Of a DNA stretch of 5,153 nt, positions 1-5,153 are shown piece after piece. The translations under genes were made by a program, and so were the position numbers. The first letter of the stretch is position 1. Every line of letters starts with the position of its first letter. A model generated the notes under the pieces. It was not told the DNA's origin and did not search any database. It was given only the letters and a program-made list of their open reading frames with translations. The DNA comes from CAYMAZ01 sp964526285. GTDB lineage: Bacteria; Bacteroidota; Bacteroidia; Bacteroidales; DTU049. Where the stretch lies: contig CAZGIW010000145.1 in assembly GCA_964526285.1 (NCBI GenBank), positions 1 through 5,153 on the forward strand. Reading direction: 5' to 3'.

Positions 1-1608
1 GTGTTTGCTCAATCACCCGAAAAAATGAGCTATCAGGCAGTAATCCGCAACAGTAGTGACCAGTTGCTAACCAATCAGGCAATTGGCATGCAGATAAGCA
101 TTTTGCAAGGCTCAACAAGCGGCCTGGCAGTGTATGTTGAAACACAAACTCCAACTACCAATGCAAACGGTTTGGTGAGTATAGAGATTGGTGCAGGAAC
201 AACATCTGACGATTTTTCAGCCATTGACTGGGAAAACGGCCCATATTTTATTAAAACTGAAACTGACACAGCCGGCGGAACAAATTACACAATTACAGGC
301 ACCAGCCAGTTGCTGAGTGTGCCATATGCACTGCATGCAAAAACTGCAGAAACAGTAACAGGTGGAATTACAGAAACCGACCCAATTTTTGGAGCATCTA
401 TAGCAAGTGGCATAACAGCAACCGACACCACTTATTGGAATAATAAACAAGACAAACTAATAGAAGGCACTAATATTAGCATAGTTGGCAACACCATAAG
501 TGCAACAGGCCTGCTGCCGTCCGGAACCACAGGGCAGACGCTGCGTAATAACGGAACATCCTGGGTTGCTAATTCCACCCTGTATAATAGCGGTACTTTT
601 GTGGGTATTGGAACAACATCTCCCAACAAGCCTTTATCAATCCAGGGCAGCGGGGTCAATTCTGAATGGATACAGTTTAAATTGCCCGACAGTTCAAATA
701 TCTGGCACATTAATAATTCGGGAGGCGGTCTCAATTTTGTGGAAAGCGGTGTGGCAGGCAACCGCTTGTTCCTCCAGCCGGGTGGTAATGTAGGCATCAG
801 TACTTCAACGCCAAATTCAACATTTGAGGTGAATGGTTCCATAGCGGCAAAAGTCACAACCGTTACCGGCACGTATTCCATTCAATCCAACGACGCTGTT
901 GTGCTATGCAATGCAACTACTGTATTTACAGTTACCCTTCCTTCAGCAGTTGGAATTACGGGAAGAATTTACACCATCAAAAACATCAATACGGGTAATG
1001 TTACTATCGCAACCAGTACCGGTCAAACTATAGACGGGGCTGCTTCTTCTGATGTTATTCTGGATCAAGAAAACTCCATTTTGCAAGTAATGAGTAATGG
1101 AACCAATTGGAATGTTCTTAGCCAACCGGTACATTACATTGGCGAAAGCTATGGCGGAGGTATTGTATTTTATGTATATGACGGCGGGCAGCATGGATTA
1201 ATAGCCGCCACTTCTGACCAAAGCTCGGGAATACAATGGTACAACGGAACAAATAGATATACAGGTACAAGCGGAGACGGATTGTATGCAGGAGCAATGA
1301 ATACTTCTATGATAGTTGCTACACAAATAGCAGATAACCAAACCGGAAATTTTGCTGCTAAAGTTTGTGCCGATTATTCCGTTACTGTAAGTGGGATAAC
1401 TTATGGCGATTGGTACTTGCCTTCAAAATATGAGCTTAATTTATTATTTGCACAAAAAACTGCGGTTGGCGGTTTTGCTAATGCCTTCTATTGGAGTTCT
1501 ACCGAGCACAATAACGGCATCGCATGTTTACAGAGCTTCGACGATGGCGGTCAAGTCATCACCAATAAGAACAACGCATACTATGTTCGTGCCGTTCGGG
1601 CTTTTTAA
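1..1608 (+). CDS. Tail-fibre-like exported protein with C-terminal DUF1566 domain, putative DGR target (5' partial)
   Basis: This is an exported surface protein, probably a ligand-binding adhesin; the role is inferred. The window opens inside the signal peptide: residues 1-4 (VFAQ) align with the AFGQ cleavage region of the next gene, so the GTG at base 1 is an internal codon and the true start lies upstream. Residues 9-145 form the MSYQAVIRN head module shared with the next gene. Residues 150-380 look like a beta-rich stalk, with VGIGTTSPN and VGISTSTPN motifs around 201 and 264 as in phage tail-fibre-like proteins. Residues 381-535 form a DUF1566 domain: GGGIVFYVYDGGQHG near 385, GDWYLPSKYEL near 470, YWSSTE at 497-502 and a YVRAVRAF end. 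DUF1566 belongs to the C-type-lectin-like folds. The last 35 codons look like a DGR variable region. No type IX secretion sorting domain is visible. Only 41 bp without a terminator separate it from the next gene, so co-transcription is likely. Confidence 0.88.
   Translation: MFAQSPEKMSYQAVIRNSSDQLLTNQAIGMQISILQGSTSGLAVYVETQTPTTNANGLVSIEIGAGTTSDDFSAIDWENGPYFIKTETDTAGGTNYTITGTSQLLSVPYALHAKTAETVTGGITETDPIFGASIASGITATDTTYWNNKQDKLIEGTNISIVGNTISATGLLPSGTTGQTLRNNGTSWVANSTLYNSGTFVGIGTTSPNKPLSIQGSGVNSEWIQFKLPDSSNIWHINNSGGGLNFVESGVAGNRLFLQPGGNVGISTSTPNSTFEVNGSIAAKVTTVTGTYSIQSNDAVVLCNATTVFTVTLPSAVGITGRIYTIKNINTGNVTIATSTGQTIDGAASSDVILDQENSILQVMSNGTNWNVLSQPVHYIGESYGGGIVFYVYDGGQHGLIAATSDQSSGIQWYNGTNRYTGTSGDGLYAGAMNTSMIVATQIADNQTGNFAAKVCADYSVTVSGITYGDWYLPSKYELNLLFAQKTAVGGFANAFYWSSTEHNNGIACLQSFDDGGQVITNKNNAYYVRAVRAF
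25..436 (+). repeat. Direct repeat copy 1: shared N-terminal head module
   Basis: This copy aligns without gaps to 1743-2154 at a constant offset of 1718 bp. Over 61-300 I count about 28 differences in 240 bases, roughly 88% identity. Most changes are synonymous. Bases 139-176 match 1857-1894 exactly for 38 bases. Similarity fades after about 436, where the two proteins diverge. This fits a tandem duplication or ongoing gene conversion. Confidence 0.9.
1498..1605 (+). other. Putative DGR variable region (VR) at the 3' end of the DUF1566 gene
   Basis: From codon 500 (S) to codon 535 (F), many codons can be derived from AAC or AAT by changing only adenines: CAC, GGC, ATC, AGC, GAC, GAT, GGC, GGT, GTC, ATC and ACC, interleaved with unchanged AAC and AAT codons. 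The third base of these is always C or T, while the first two vary. That is the mark of adenine-directed mutagenesis from a template rich in AAC codons. The region ends in an adenine-poor, GC-rich stretch (about 1585-1602) encoding VRAVRA, the expected place for an initiation-of-mutagenic-homing site. TGT at 1525 and TTA at 1528 are also compatible with A-only change, from TAT and AAA. The 5' boundary is a guess. No template repeat or DGR reverse transcriptase is in the window, so this rests on codon pattern and domain context alone. Confidence 0.55.
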
Positions 1609-1649
1609 ATTATTCCATTGAATTCATTTTATATTAAATTTTAAAAATC

Positions 1650-3230
1650 ATGAAAACCATCAGAAAAATTTTATTAAAGTCATTAGTACTTTTACCTTTC
1701 GCCTTTTCCCTTTCCCCTGCCTTCGGGCAAAGCCCGAATGGCATGAGCTATCAGGCAGTTATCCGCAACAGCAGCGACCAACTGGTTACAAATCAGACAA
1801 TTGGTATGCAAATTAGCATTCTGCAAGGTTCAACAAGCGGCTTGGCAGTGTATGTGGAAACACAAACTCCAACTACCAATGCAAACGGTTTGGTAAGTAT
1901 TGAAATCGGTGCAGGAACAACATCTGACGATTTTTCAGCTATTGACTGGGCCAACGGACCTTATTTTATTAAAACAGAAACCGACACAGCAGGAGGAACA
2001 AACTACACAATTACAGGTACTAGCCAACTAATAAGCGTCCCTTATGCTTTACATGCCAAGGTTGCTGATTCTATCACTGGTGGAATTATCGAATCTGACC
2101 CTGTGTTTGGAGCATCGGTAGCAAGTGGCATAACAGGACCAGATATTACCAACTGGAATATTGACAATGACACAACCAATGAATTGCAAACTTTAAGTAT
2201 TTCTGCAGATACTATTTCGATTTCCAGTGGAAACAGCATCGTTTTGCCAAGTAGTGCAGACAACGATTGGCTGGTAGCAGGAAATAACATGACGGCTCTG
2301 CCAACTGGTAATATTGCCATTGGCGTATCGGTTTTACCTCATGAGAAATTTACTGTTGGTGATACAGGTGTATTCAGAGTAGTTGTCGGCCATGCAGGCA
2401 ATTTTAATGAGACAGAGTCAGGGCGTTTGGTATTTACAGAAGATGTTAACTTCATTGGCACCTGCGGGTTTGAATTCTTTCATGACGGAGCTGCGAATAC
2501 CCTTTCTTTAGTGTCAGGTTGTACCTCTTTGGAAGATACATCTGTCGTGTTCACAAGAACAGGGGTGGTGCGTATTCCTGAGAGAGTAAAAATTGGAGAA
2601 AACTCAAATCCCAGTTGTGATGTACATATAAAACAAGCTGGCACAGGCACTTCTCCGGGTAGCTCAGGTCTTCGCTTAGAAAATAGTGACACTCCTATTT
2701 ACAACCAAATTTGGACTGATGGCGCCAATCTGAACTTTAGTTTAAGTGGGACCCGAATTGCTTATATTTCCAATGTTGGGGCTTATACACAAGTCTCTGA
2801 CAAACGAATGAAGAACAACATCACTCCAATGAATAATGTTCTAAGTAAGGTGATGGAATTGAAACCGGTGGAATATTTCTACAATCATAGTGACTCCAAG
2901 GTAAAATCTATAGGTTTTATCGCACAGGATGTACAACAAATATTCCCTGAACTGGTAAATAAAAGTGATGATACAGAGATGTTGGCCATTCAGTATGTTG
3001 AATTTGCCGTCATTGCTGTTAAAGCTATTCAGGAACAACAGATACAAATCGAACAGCAAACAACTATTATCAATGCTCAGCAAGCTGAAATTGACGCTTT
3101 GAAAGCTGATGTTGAAATGCTGAAAGGAATCATCAAATATGAAGAGCCTACTACATCAGATAATACAAAACAGGATATCGCTCCTGTAATTTCAAATAAT
3201 GCAAACAAAACAGATGTGGATCAAGAATAA
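1650..3230 (+). CDS. Exported tail-fibre-like protein with C-terminal Peptidase_S74 chaperone domain
   Basis: This is a 526-residue surface protein, probably trimeric. The ATG at 1650 precedes a clear signal peptide (MKTIRKILLK, a hydrophobic core, then cleavage near AFG/Q at 26-27). The head module spans about 32-168. Residues 170-380 are a beta-rich stalk with the NELQTLSISADTISISSGNS repeat type seen in tail-fibre-like proteins. The Peptidase_S74 domain begins at S383: SDKRMK places S383 and K388 five residues apart, the spacing of the Ser/Lys dyad of endosialidase-type intramolecular chaperones. Those domains trimerise the fibre and then cut themselves off just before the Ser. LKPVEYFY and IGFIAQDVQQIFPELV are further typical S74 motifs. 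About 457-495 is a Gln-rich coiled coil. Cleavage would release about 144 residues. A strong terminator follows the stop. Phage origin is possible, but no other phage gene is present. Confidence 0.9.
   Translation: MKTIRKILLKSLVLLPFAFSLSPAFGQSPNGMSYQAVIRNSSDQLVTNQTIGMQISILQGSTSGLAVYVETQTPTTNANGLVSIEIGAGTTSDDFSAIDWANGPYFIKTETDTAGGTNYTITGTSQLISVPYALHAKVADSITGGIIESDPVFGASVASGITGPDITNWNIDNDTTNELQTLSISADTISISSGNSIVLPSSADNDWLVAGNNMTALPTGNIAIGVSVLPHEKFTVGDTGVFRVVVGHAGNFNETESGRLVFTEDVNFIGTCGFEFFHDGAANTLSLVSGCTSLEDTSVVFTRTGVVRIPERVKIGENSNPSCDVHIKQAGTGTSPGSSGLRLENSDTPIYNQIWTDGANLNFSLSGTRIAYISNVGAYTQVSDKRMKNNITPMNNVLSKVMELKPVEYFYNHSDSKVKSIGFIAQDVQQIFPELVNKSDDTEMLAIQYVEFAVIAVKAIQEQQIQIEQQTTIINAQQAEIDALKADVEMLKGIIKYEEPTTSDNTKQDIAPVISNNANKTDVDQE
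1722..1738 (+). repeat. GC-rich perfect hairpin at the signal-peptide cleavage codons
   Basis: TTCGGGC (1722-1728) and GCCCGAA (1732-1738) form a perfect 7-bp stem around an AAA loop. The stem is unusually GC-rich for this AT-rich region. It lies about 117 bp downstream of the putative DGR variable region and inside the coding sequence of the next gene. The corresponding bases at the start of the first gene (positions 4-20) do not form it. It may be only a consequence of the encoded FGQSP residues. Confidence 0.5.
1743..2154 (+). repeat. Direct repeat copy 2: shared N-terminal head module
   Basis: This is the partner of the copy at 25-436. It encodes the same roughly 137-residue module, from MSYQAVIRNSSDQL to the ASGIT region, but is joined to a different stalk and C-terminus. 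The preceding signal-peptide region, visible only as four residues in copy 1, is less well conserved. Confidence 0.9.
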
Positions 3231-3250
3231 TTGATTTCTTCATCTTGTAC

Positions 3251-3292
3251 AAAAAAGAGTCAATATCTGATAGAGGTGTTGACTCTTTTTTT
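3251..3292 (+). terminator. Rho-independent terminator after the S74 gene
   Basis: AAAAAAGAGTCAA (3251-3263) pairs perfectly with TTGACTCTTTTTT (3279-3291) around a 15-nt loop, and the run of T residues provides the U-tract. It begins 21 bp after the stop of the S74 gene and should end the two-gene surface-protein transcript. The A-run on the left arm means it could also act on the minus strand. Confidence 0.9.
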
Positions 3293-3458
3293 AATAATTC
3301 AAAATGGGGAATACGTAGTCCGGAATATTATCTCAAGCGGATTAAAAAAATTTCTTTGCGAATATGAAAAAAACTCAATAAGTAAACATATATTTATTAT
3401 TGTGTACATCTCAGCATAAAAAAATTACTTTTCGTATAAAATCATCTATAATTTTTTG

Positions 3459-3466
3459 TAATTTTG
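3459..3466 (+). promoter_or_regulatory. Probable Bacteroidota-type -7 box (TAATTTTG)
   Basis: TAATTTTG matches the TAnnTTTG -7 consensus of the Bacteroidota primary sigma factor. It would place the transcript start near 3473 and give a leader of about 20 nt to the ATG at 3494. I see no good -33 TTTG at the usual distance; the nearest candidate is TTCG at 3431-3434, which is too far. The DNA here is so AT-rich that a chance match is possible. Confidence 0.4.
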
Positions 3467-3493
3467 AAAAATATTCATAAAAAAACACATACC

Positions 3494-3898
3494 ATGAAAA
3501 AACAATTATCAATGATTTTGACATTTATGTTTTGTATCTTGCTTATTTCCAGCACATTTGCACAGCAAAGACCAACAGAGTTTAAAAAACACAAATCGGT
3601 TCATCAATGGGATTTTATGCCCGATTTGACCAAAAACCAGATTGATAAGATTGATGCCATTGAAACAGATGAGAATGGAAAAGTGGCTGAATTATGGTCA
3701 CACATTCTGAAAGAAGAAGGTGAACTGGAGAAAATGAAATCCACTCCAGGCACTCCTCCAAGTGATATTGAGGGAAAACAAAGACAAGTTTTTGAGCTAT
3801 ATGGTCGGGTGGAAAAAGAGCGTGCACTGGCTGAAAGTGCTATTTTGAAAGAATTAACACCAACTCAGAGGGAAATATACAAGAAACACATGAAATAA
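3494..3898 (+). CDS. Spy/CpxP-like secreted helical protein (LTxxQ motifs)
   Basis: This is a small exported protein of 134 residues, resembling the Spy/CpxP group of periplasmic ATP-independent chaperones and stress sensors. The start is the ATG at 3494: it gives a textbook signal peptide (MKKQL, a hydrophobic core, then cleavage near TFA/Q at 23-24). An in-frame TTG at 3464 overlaps the -7 box and is unlikely to be used. The mature part is highly charged and almost wholly helical. It has two LTxxQ motifs, LTKNQ at 45-49 and LTPTQ at 121-125, at the two ends of the helical region, which is the hallmark arrangement of this family. The segment between them (GELEKMKSTPGTPPSDIEGKQ, broken by Pro/Gly near 87-93) suggests a hairpin of helices. 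No metal-binding His/Cys cluster is obvious. It is the first gene of a two-gene unit with the unknown secreted protein 9 bp downstream. No cognate two-component system is in the window. Confidence 0.72.
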   Translation: MKKQLSMILTFMFCILLISSTFAQQRPTEFKKHKSVHQWDFMPDLTKNQIDKIDAIETDENGKVAELWSHILKEEGELEKMKSTPGTPPSDIEGKQRQVFELYGRVEKERALAESAILKELTPTQREIYKKHMK

Positions 3899-3907
3899 CA
3901 TCCAATT

Positions 3908-4423
3908 ATGAAAAAAATATTGTTGTTTACCTTTATAATGGGTTTGTTTTTGCAAACCACAATGAGTCAGGAACTCCCCGAATGCAAATTGCGTTTTGAG
4001 CTTCCCAATGATGAATGGAGTCTCATGTTCCACCAAACCGATGATGATGGCATTGTTACATATGTTTATAACAGAGAACCTGTTACAACAGCAGAGGGAG
4101 TATCATTCACTCCATATATAGGGATTATCATTGAAGACCTGGAAGATGAAGACACAGATGTGATTACATTTTCAATAATGAAGCGTTTTACTATACCCTT
4201 TGAGGTTATCAATGTTTTCATTCATGAATCAGGCATTATTGATTACACAAATGCCATAGGATACAAGGGCACTTATGTAGATGAATTTGAACGAACTTTG
4301 TACTGGATTCATGCTATCAATGGAACCAAAGGTATTCAGTTCATTTTTGAATCATCCTCTGACACCTTTGAATTGGTGGATGAAGAATTTCTAAAAAGCA
4401 TCAAGTCAATCAGAGTTTTGTAA
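3908..4423 (+). CDS. Secreted protein of unknown function, possibly PsbP/MOG1-like fold
   Basis: I do not recognise a characterised family. The 171-residue product starts with a signal peptide (MKKILLFTFIMGLFLQTTMS, cleavage near S20/Q21). The mature part alternates short beta strands with polar turns: LRFELPNDEWSLMF at 28-41, then TYVYNREPV, then YIGIIIEDLEDEDTDV near 90-105. A second half follows with NAIGYKGTYVD near 115-125, then IHAINGTKGIQFIFE and a final helix, EEFLKSIKSIRVL. The opening 'F-x-L-P-x-x-W', the late amphipathic helix and the overall length recall PsbP/MOG1-like alpha/beta sandwiches, but this is by eye only. One cysteine (C26) lies in the mature part. Its start lies 9 bp after the Spy/CpxP-like stop, so the two are probably co-transcribed. 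It ends 11 bp from the stop of the convergent RDD gene, and I see no terminator between them. Confidence 0.75.
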   Translation: MKKILLFTFIMGLFLQTTMSQELPECKLRFELPNDEWSLMFHQTDDDGIVTYVYNREPVTTAEGVSFTPYIGIIIEDLEDEDTDVITFSIMKRFTIPFEVINVFIHESGIIDYTNAIGYKGTYVDEFERTLYWIHAINGTKGIQFIFESSSDTFELVDEEFLKSIKSIRVL

Positions 4424-4434
4424 TTCTTATTGAA

Positions 4435-5022
4435 TCAGACTTTCACTACTCTGGTACCTGATATTTTATCATGCCAGCCTGAATCATCAGAACCAAGAAA
4501 AGAAAATGCTTCAAAAGGAATATGTCTGCAAAGTGTTCGAATAAAAATTCTTTTAAAGTCAGGTTTTTCTCCGTTTATTGTAACAACTTTTGTTCGGGTA
4601 ATAAATTTTCCTATGCTTCTGCCTGTTGTATATTCAAATAAAGAGTAATAGGTCATTGTGGACAAAAAACTAAAGGCATAGACAACAATCATATTTTCTT
4701 CATCAATTATAAAATCTGCTCCGGGAAAAATTGCATATAAAATGCCTCCTAAAACCAAAAAGAAATAGTAGCTGAACAACCATAGAAACAGCAAGTCGAG
4801 CAAATAATTGGCAAGTCGGAGCCCTTTTCCAGCGATATTCAGATCAACCACTTCTGTTTCTGAATTTATTTCCTCTTCTGCCTCTTCAACAGGCAGAAAA
4901 AACACACACCGGTCTTCAAAATCGGGTTCTTTCCCTGTGAGACCACACAAAACACCCTTATGTATGTCATAATGCTGGTTTTGACAAATTCGGCAGAATT
5001 GAATAATATTACTTGCAGACAT
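4435..5022 (-). CDS. RDD-family membrane protein with N-terminal four-cysteine motif
   Basis: This is an integral inner-membrane protein of 195 residues; RDD proteins have no single agreed function, and some are linked to ion or solute transport. I chose the ATG at 5022 because the alternative TTG at 5043 overlaps the likely -7 box. The N-terminus holds C10 and C13 (CRIC), C26 in GVLCGLTG and C39 in FEDRC. This arrangement is, from memory, common in Bacteroidota proteins and may bind zinc. An acidic linker (EEAEEE, 46-51) follows. The RDD domain runs from about 65 to 193: R69 and D76 in RLANYLLD, a first hydrophobic span at about 74-100, a second at about 112-130, the GRSIGK loop at 134-139, R162, and the closing WHDKISGTRVV (183-193). 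It is transcribed alone, convergent with the previous unit, with a group II intron end 80 bp upstream in the same orientation. Confidence 0.85.
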   Translation of the reverse strand: MSASNIIQFCRICQNQHYDIHKGVLCGLTGKEPDFEDRCVFFLPVEEAEEEINSETEVVDLNIAGKGLRLANYLLDLLFLWLFSYYFFLVLGGILYAIFPGADFIIDEENMIVVYAFSFLSTMTYYSLFEYTTGRSIGKFITRTKVVTINGEKPDFKRIFIRTLCRHIPFEAFSFLGSDDSGWHDKISGTRVVKV

Positions 5023-5040
5023 TGGATAAAAATTTTTCTG

Positions 5041-5048
5041 CAAAAATA
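5041..5048 (-). promoter_or_regulatory. Probable -7 box (TATTTTTG) of the RDD gene
   Basis: Read on the minus strand, TATTTTTG matches TAnnTTTG exactly and lies 18 bp before the ATG at 5022, giving a short leader of roughly 10 nt. A good -33 TTTG is not evident; TTTA at 5075-5072 is the nearest. The box sits between the gene and the intron end at 5102, so the insertion would leave the core promoter intact. Confidence 0.4.
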
Positions 5049-5070
5049 AATGAAAAGTAACTGTCCACCA

Positions 5071-5098
5071 CTAAAAAAAATATCGTAGTTTTTTTTAG
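5071..5098. repeat. Perfect A/T-rich 10-bp inverted repeat next to the group II intron end
   Basis: CTAAAAAAAA (5071-5080) and TTTTTTTTAG (5089-5098) are perfect inverted copies around the 8-base centre TATCGTAG. The repeat ends 3 bp short of the predicted intron junction at 5101/5102. It has long T-tracts on both strands but almost no GC in the stem, so it would be a weak intrinsic terminator at best. It could instead be part of the intron's target site or the end of an older element. Confidence 0.65.
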
Positions 5099-5101
5099 CC
5101 A

Positions 5102-5153
5102 GTAGAGTAGAGCGAGGAGCAGCGAAATTGCTACTCCCGCCCCCTCGTCAAAC
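5102..5153 (-). mobile_element. 3' end of a group II intron (domain VI), partial
   Basis: On the minus strand the window edge starts with GTTT, fitting the last bases of domain V, then GACGAGGGGG and a long hairpin. GGAGTAGC pairs with GCTGCTCC (one G-U) around AATTTC. Below it, after one bulged T, GAGGGGGCG pairs with CGCTCT plus CTC (two G-U pairs), leaving a single bulged A at 5108. That bulged A lies seven nucleotides from an AC 3' end (CTCTAC ending at 5102), which is the standard domain VI branch-point geometry. The rest of the intron, including domain V and any reverse transcriptase/maturase ORF, must lie beyond 5153. Whether it is full length cannot be seen. Confidence 0.75.

Noticed and set aside
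432..881. 149-codon minus-strand open frame
   Set aside because: It lies wholly inside the first surface-protein gene, which has clear domains on the + strand. It is an antisense shadow with low-complexity Pro/Leu translation.
3351..3358. TTTCTTTG as a second promoter -7 box
   Set aside because: It lacks the conserved A of TAnnTTTG, has no -33 partner, and is about 140 bp from the next start.
3231..3419. 62-codon + strand open frame right after the S74 stop
   Set aside because: It begins with TTG directly after a stop, runs through the terminator hairpin, and its translation has no recognisable domain or signal. It is AT-rich intergenic DNA.
3464..3493. Upstream TTG start for the Spy/CpxP-like gene
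   Set aside because: It would add KNIHKKTHT before a complete signal peptide, and the TTG is part of the probable -7 box, so ATG 3494 is preferred.
5023..5043. Upstream TTG start for the RDD gene
   Set aside because: It coincides with the likely -7 promoter box and adds seven residues ahead of the ATG; the cysteine motif is complete from ATG 5022.
5049..5075. CTGTCCACCACTAAA as the terminal inverted repeat of an insertion sequence
   Set aside because: It looks like an IS end, but no matching inverted copy or transposase is in the window, so I do not call an element.
1609..5153. DGR template repeat within the window
   Set aside because: I looked for a second copy of the 1490-1605 region, including the GC-rich GTTCGTGCCGTTCGGGC tail, on both strands and found none.

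Overview
The window looks like chromosomal DNA from a member of the Bacteroidota. The evidence is AT-rich intergenic DNA, starts without clear Shine-Dalgarno sequences, -7 boxes matching TAnnTTTG, and protein families typical of that phylum: tail-fibre-like surface proteins opening with an MSYQAVIRN module, a DUF1566 C-terminal domain, and a Cys-motif/RDD membrane protein. I cannot name a genus.

Left part (1-3230, + strand): two large exported, tail-fibre-like proteins lie in tandem, 41 bp apart. The first is cut by the window edge inside its signal peptide. The two share an almost identical N-terminal module of about 140 residues, about 88% identical at DNA level over the part I counted, and then diverge completely. 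The first ends in a DUF1566 (C-type-lectin-like) domain. Its last 35 codons have the codon signature of the variable region of a diversity-generating retroelement (DGR). The second ends in a Peptidase_S74 intramolecular chaperone with its Ser/Lys dyad, followed by a coiled coil. They read as one surface-display head module coupled to alternative C-terminal functions. No DGR template repeat or DGR reverse transcriptase is inside the window. A strong rho-independent terminator closes the pair at about 3251-3292.

Middle part (3293-4423, + strand): about 165 bp of AT-rich DNA with no gene leads to a probable promoter and a two-gene unit. This encodes a small secreted Spy/CpxP-like (LTxxQ) helical protein and, 9 bp later, a secreted 171-residue protein of unknown function.

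Right part (4424-5153, - strand): an RDD-family membrane protein with an N-terminal four-cysteine motif is convergent with the previous unit, 11 bp between stops. Upstream of it are a perfect A/T-rich 10-bp inverted repeat and, at the window edge, the last 52 nt of a group II intron (domain VI with a bulged branch-point A and an AC 3' end). The intron reads on the minus strand; its body lies beyond the window.

Most worth following up are the putative DGR variable region, the head-module duplication with swapped C-termini, and the intron 3' end beside the hairpin.
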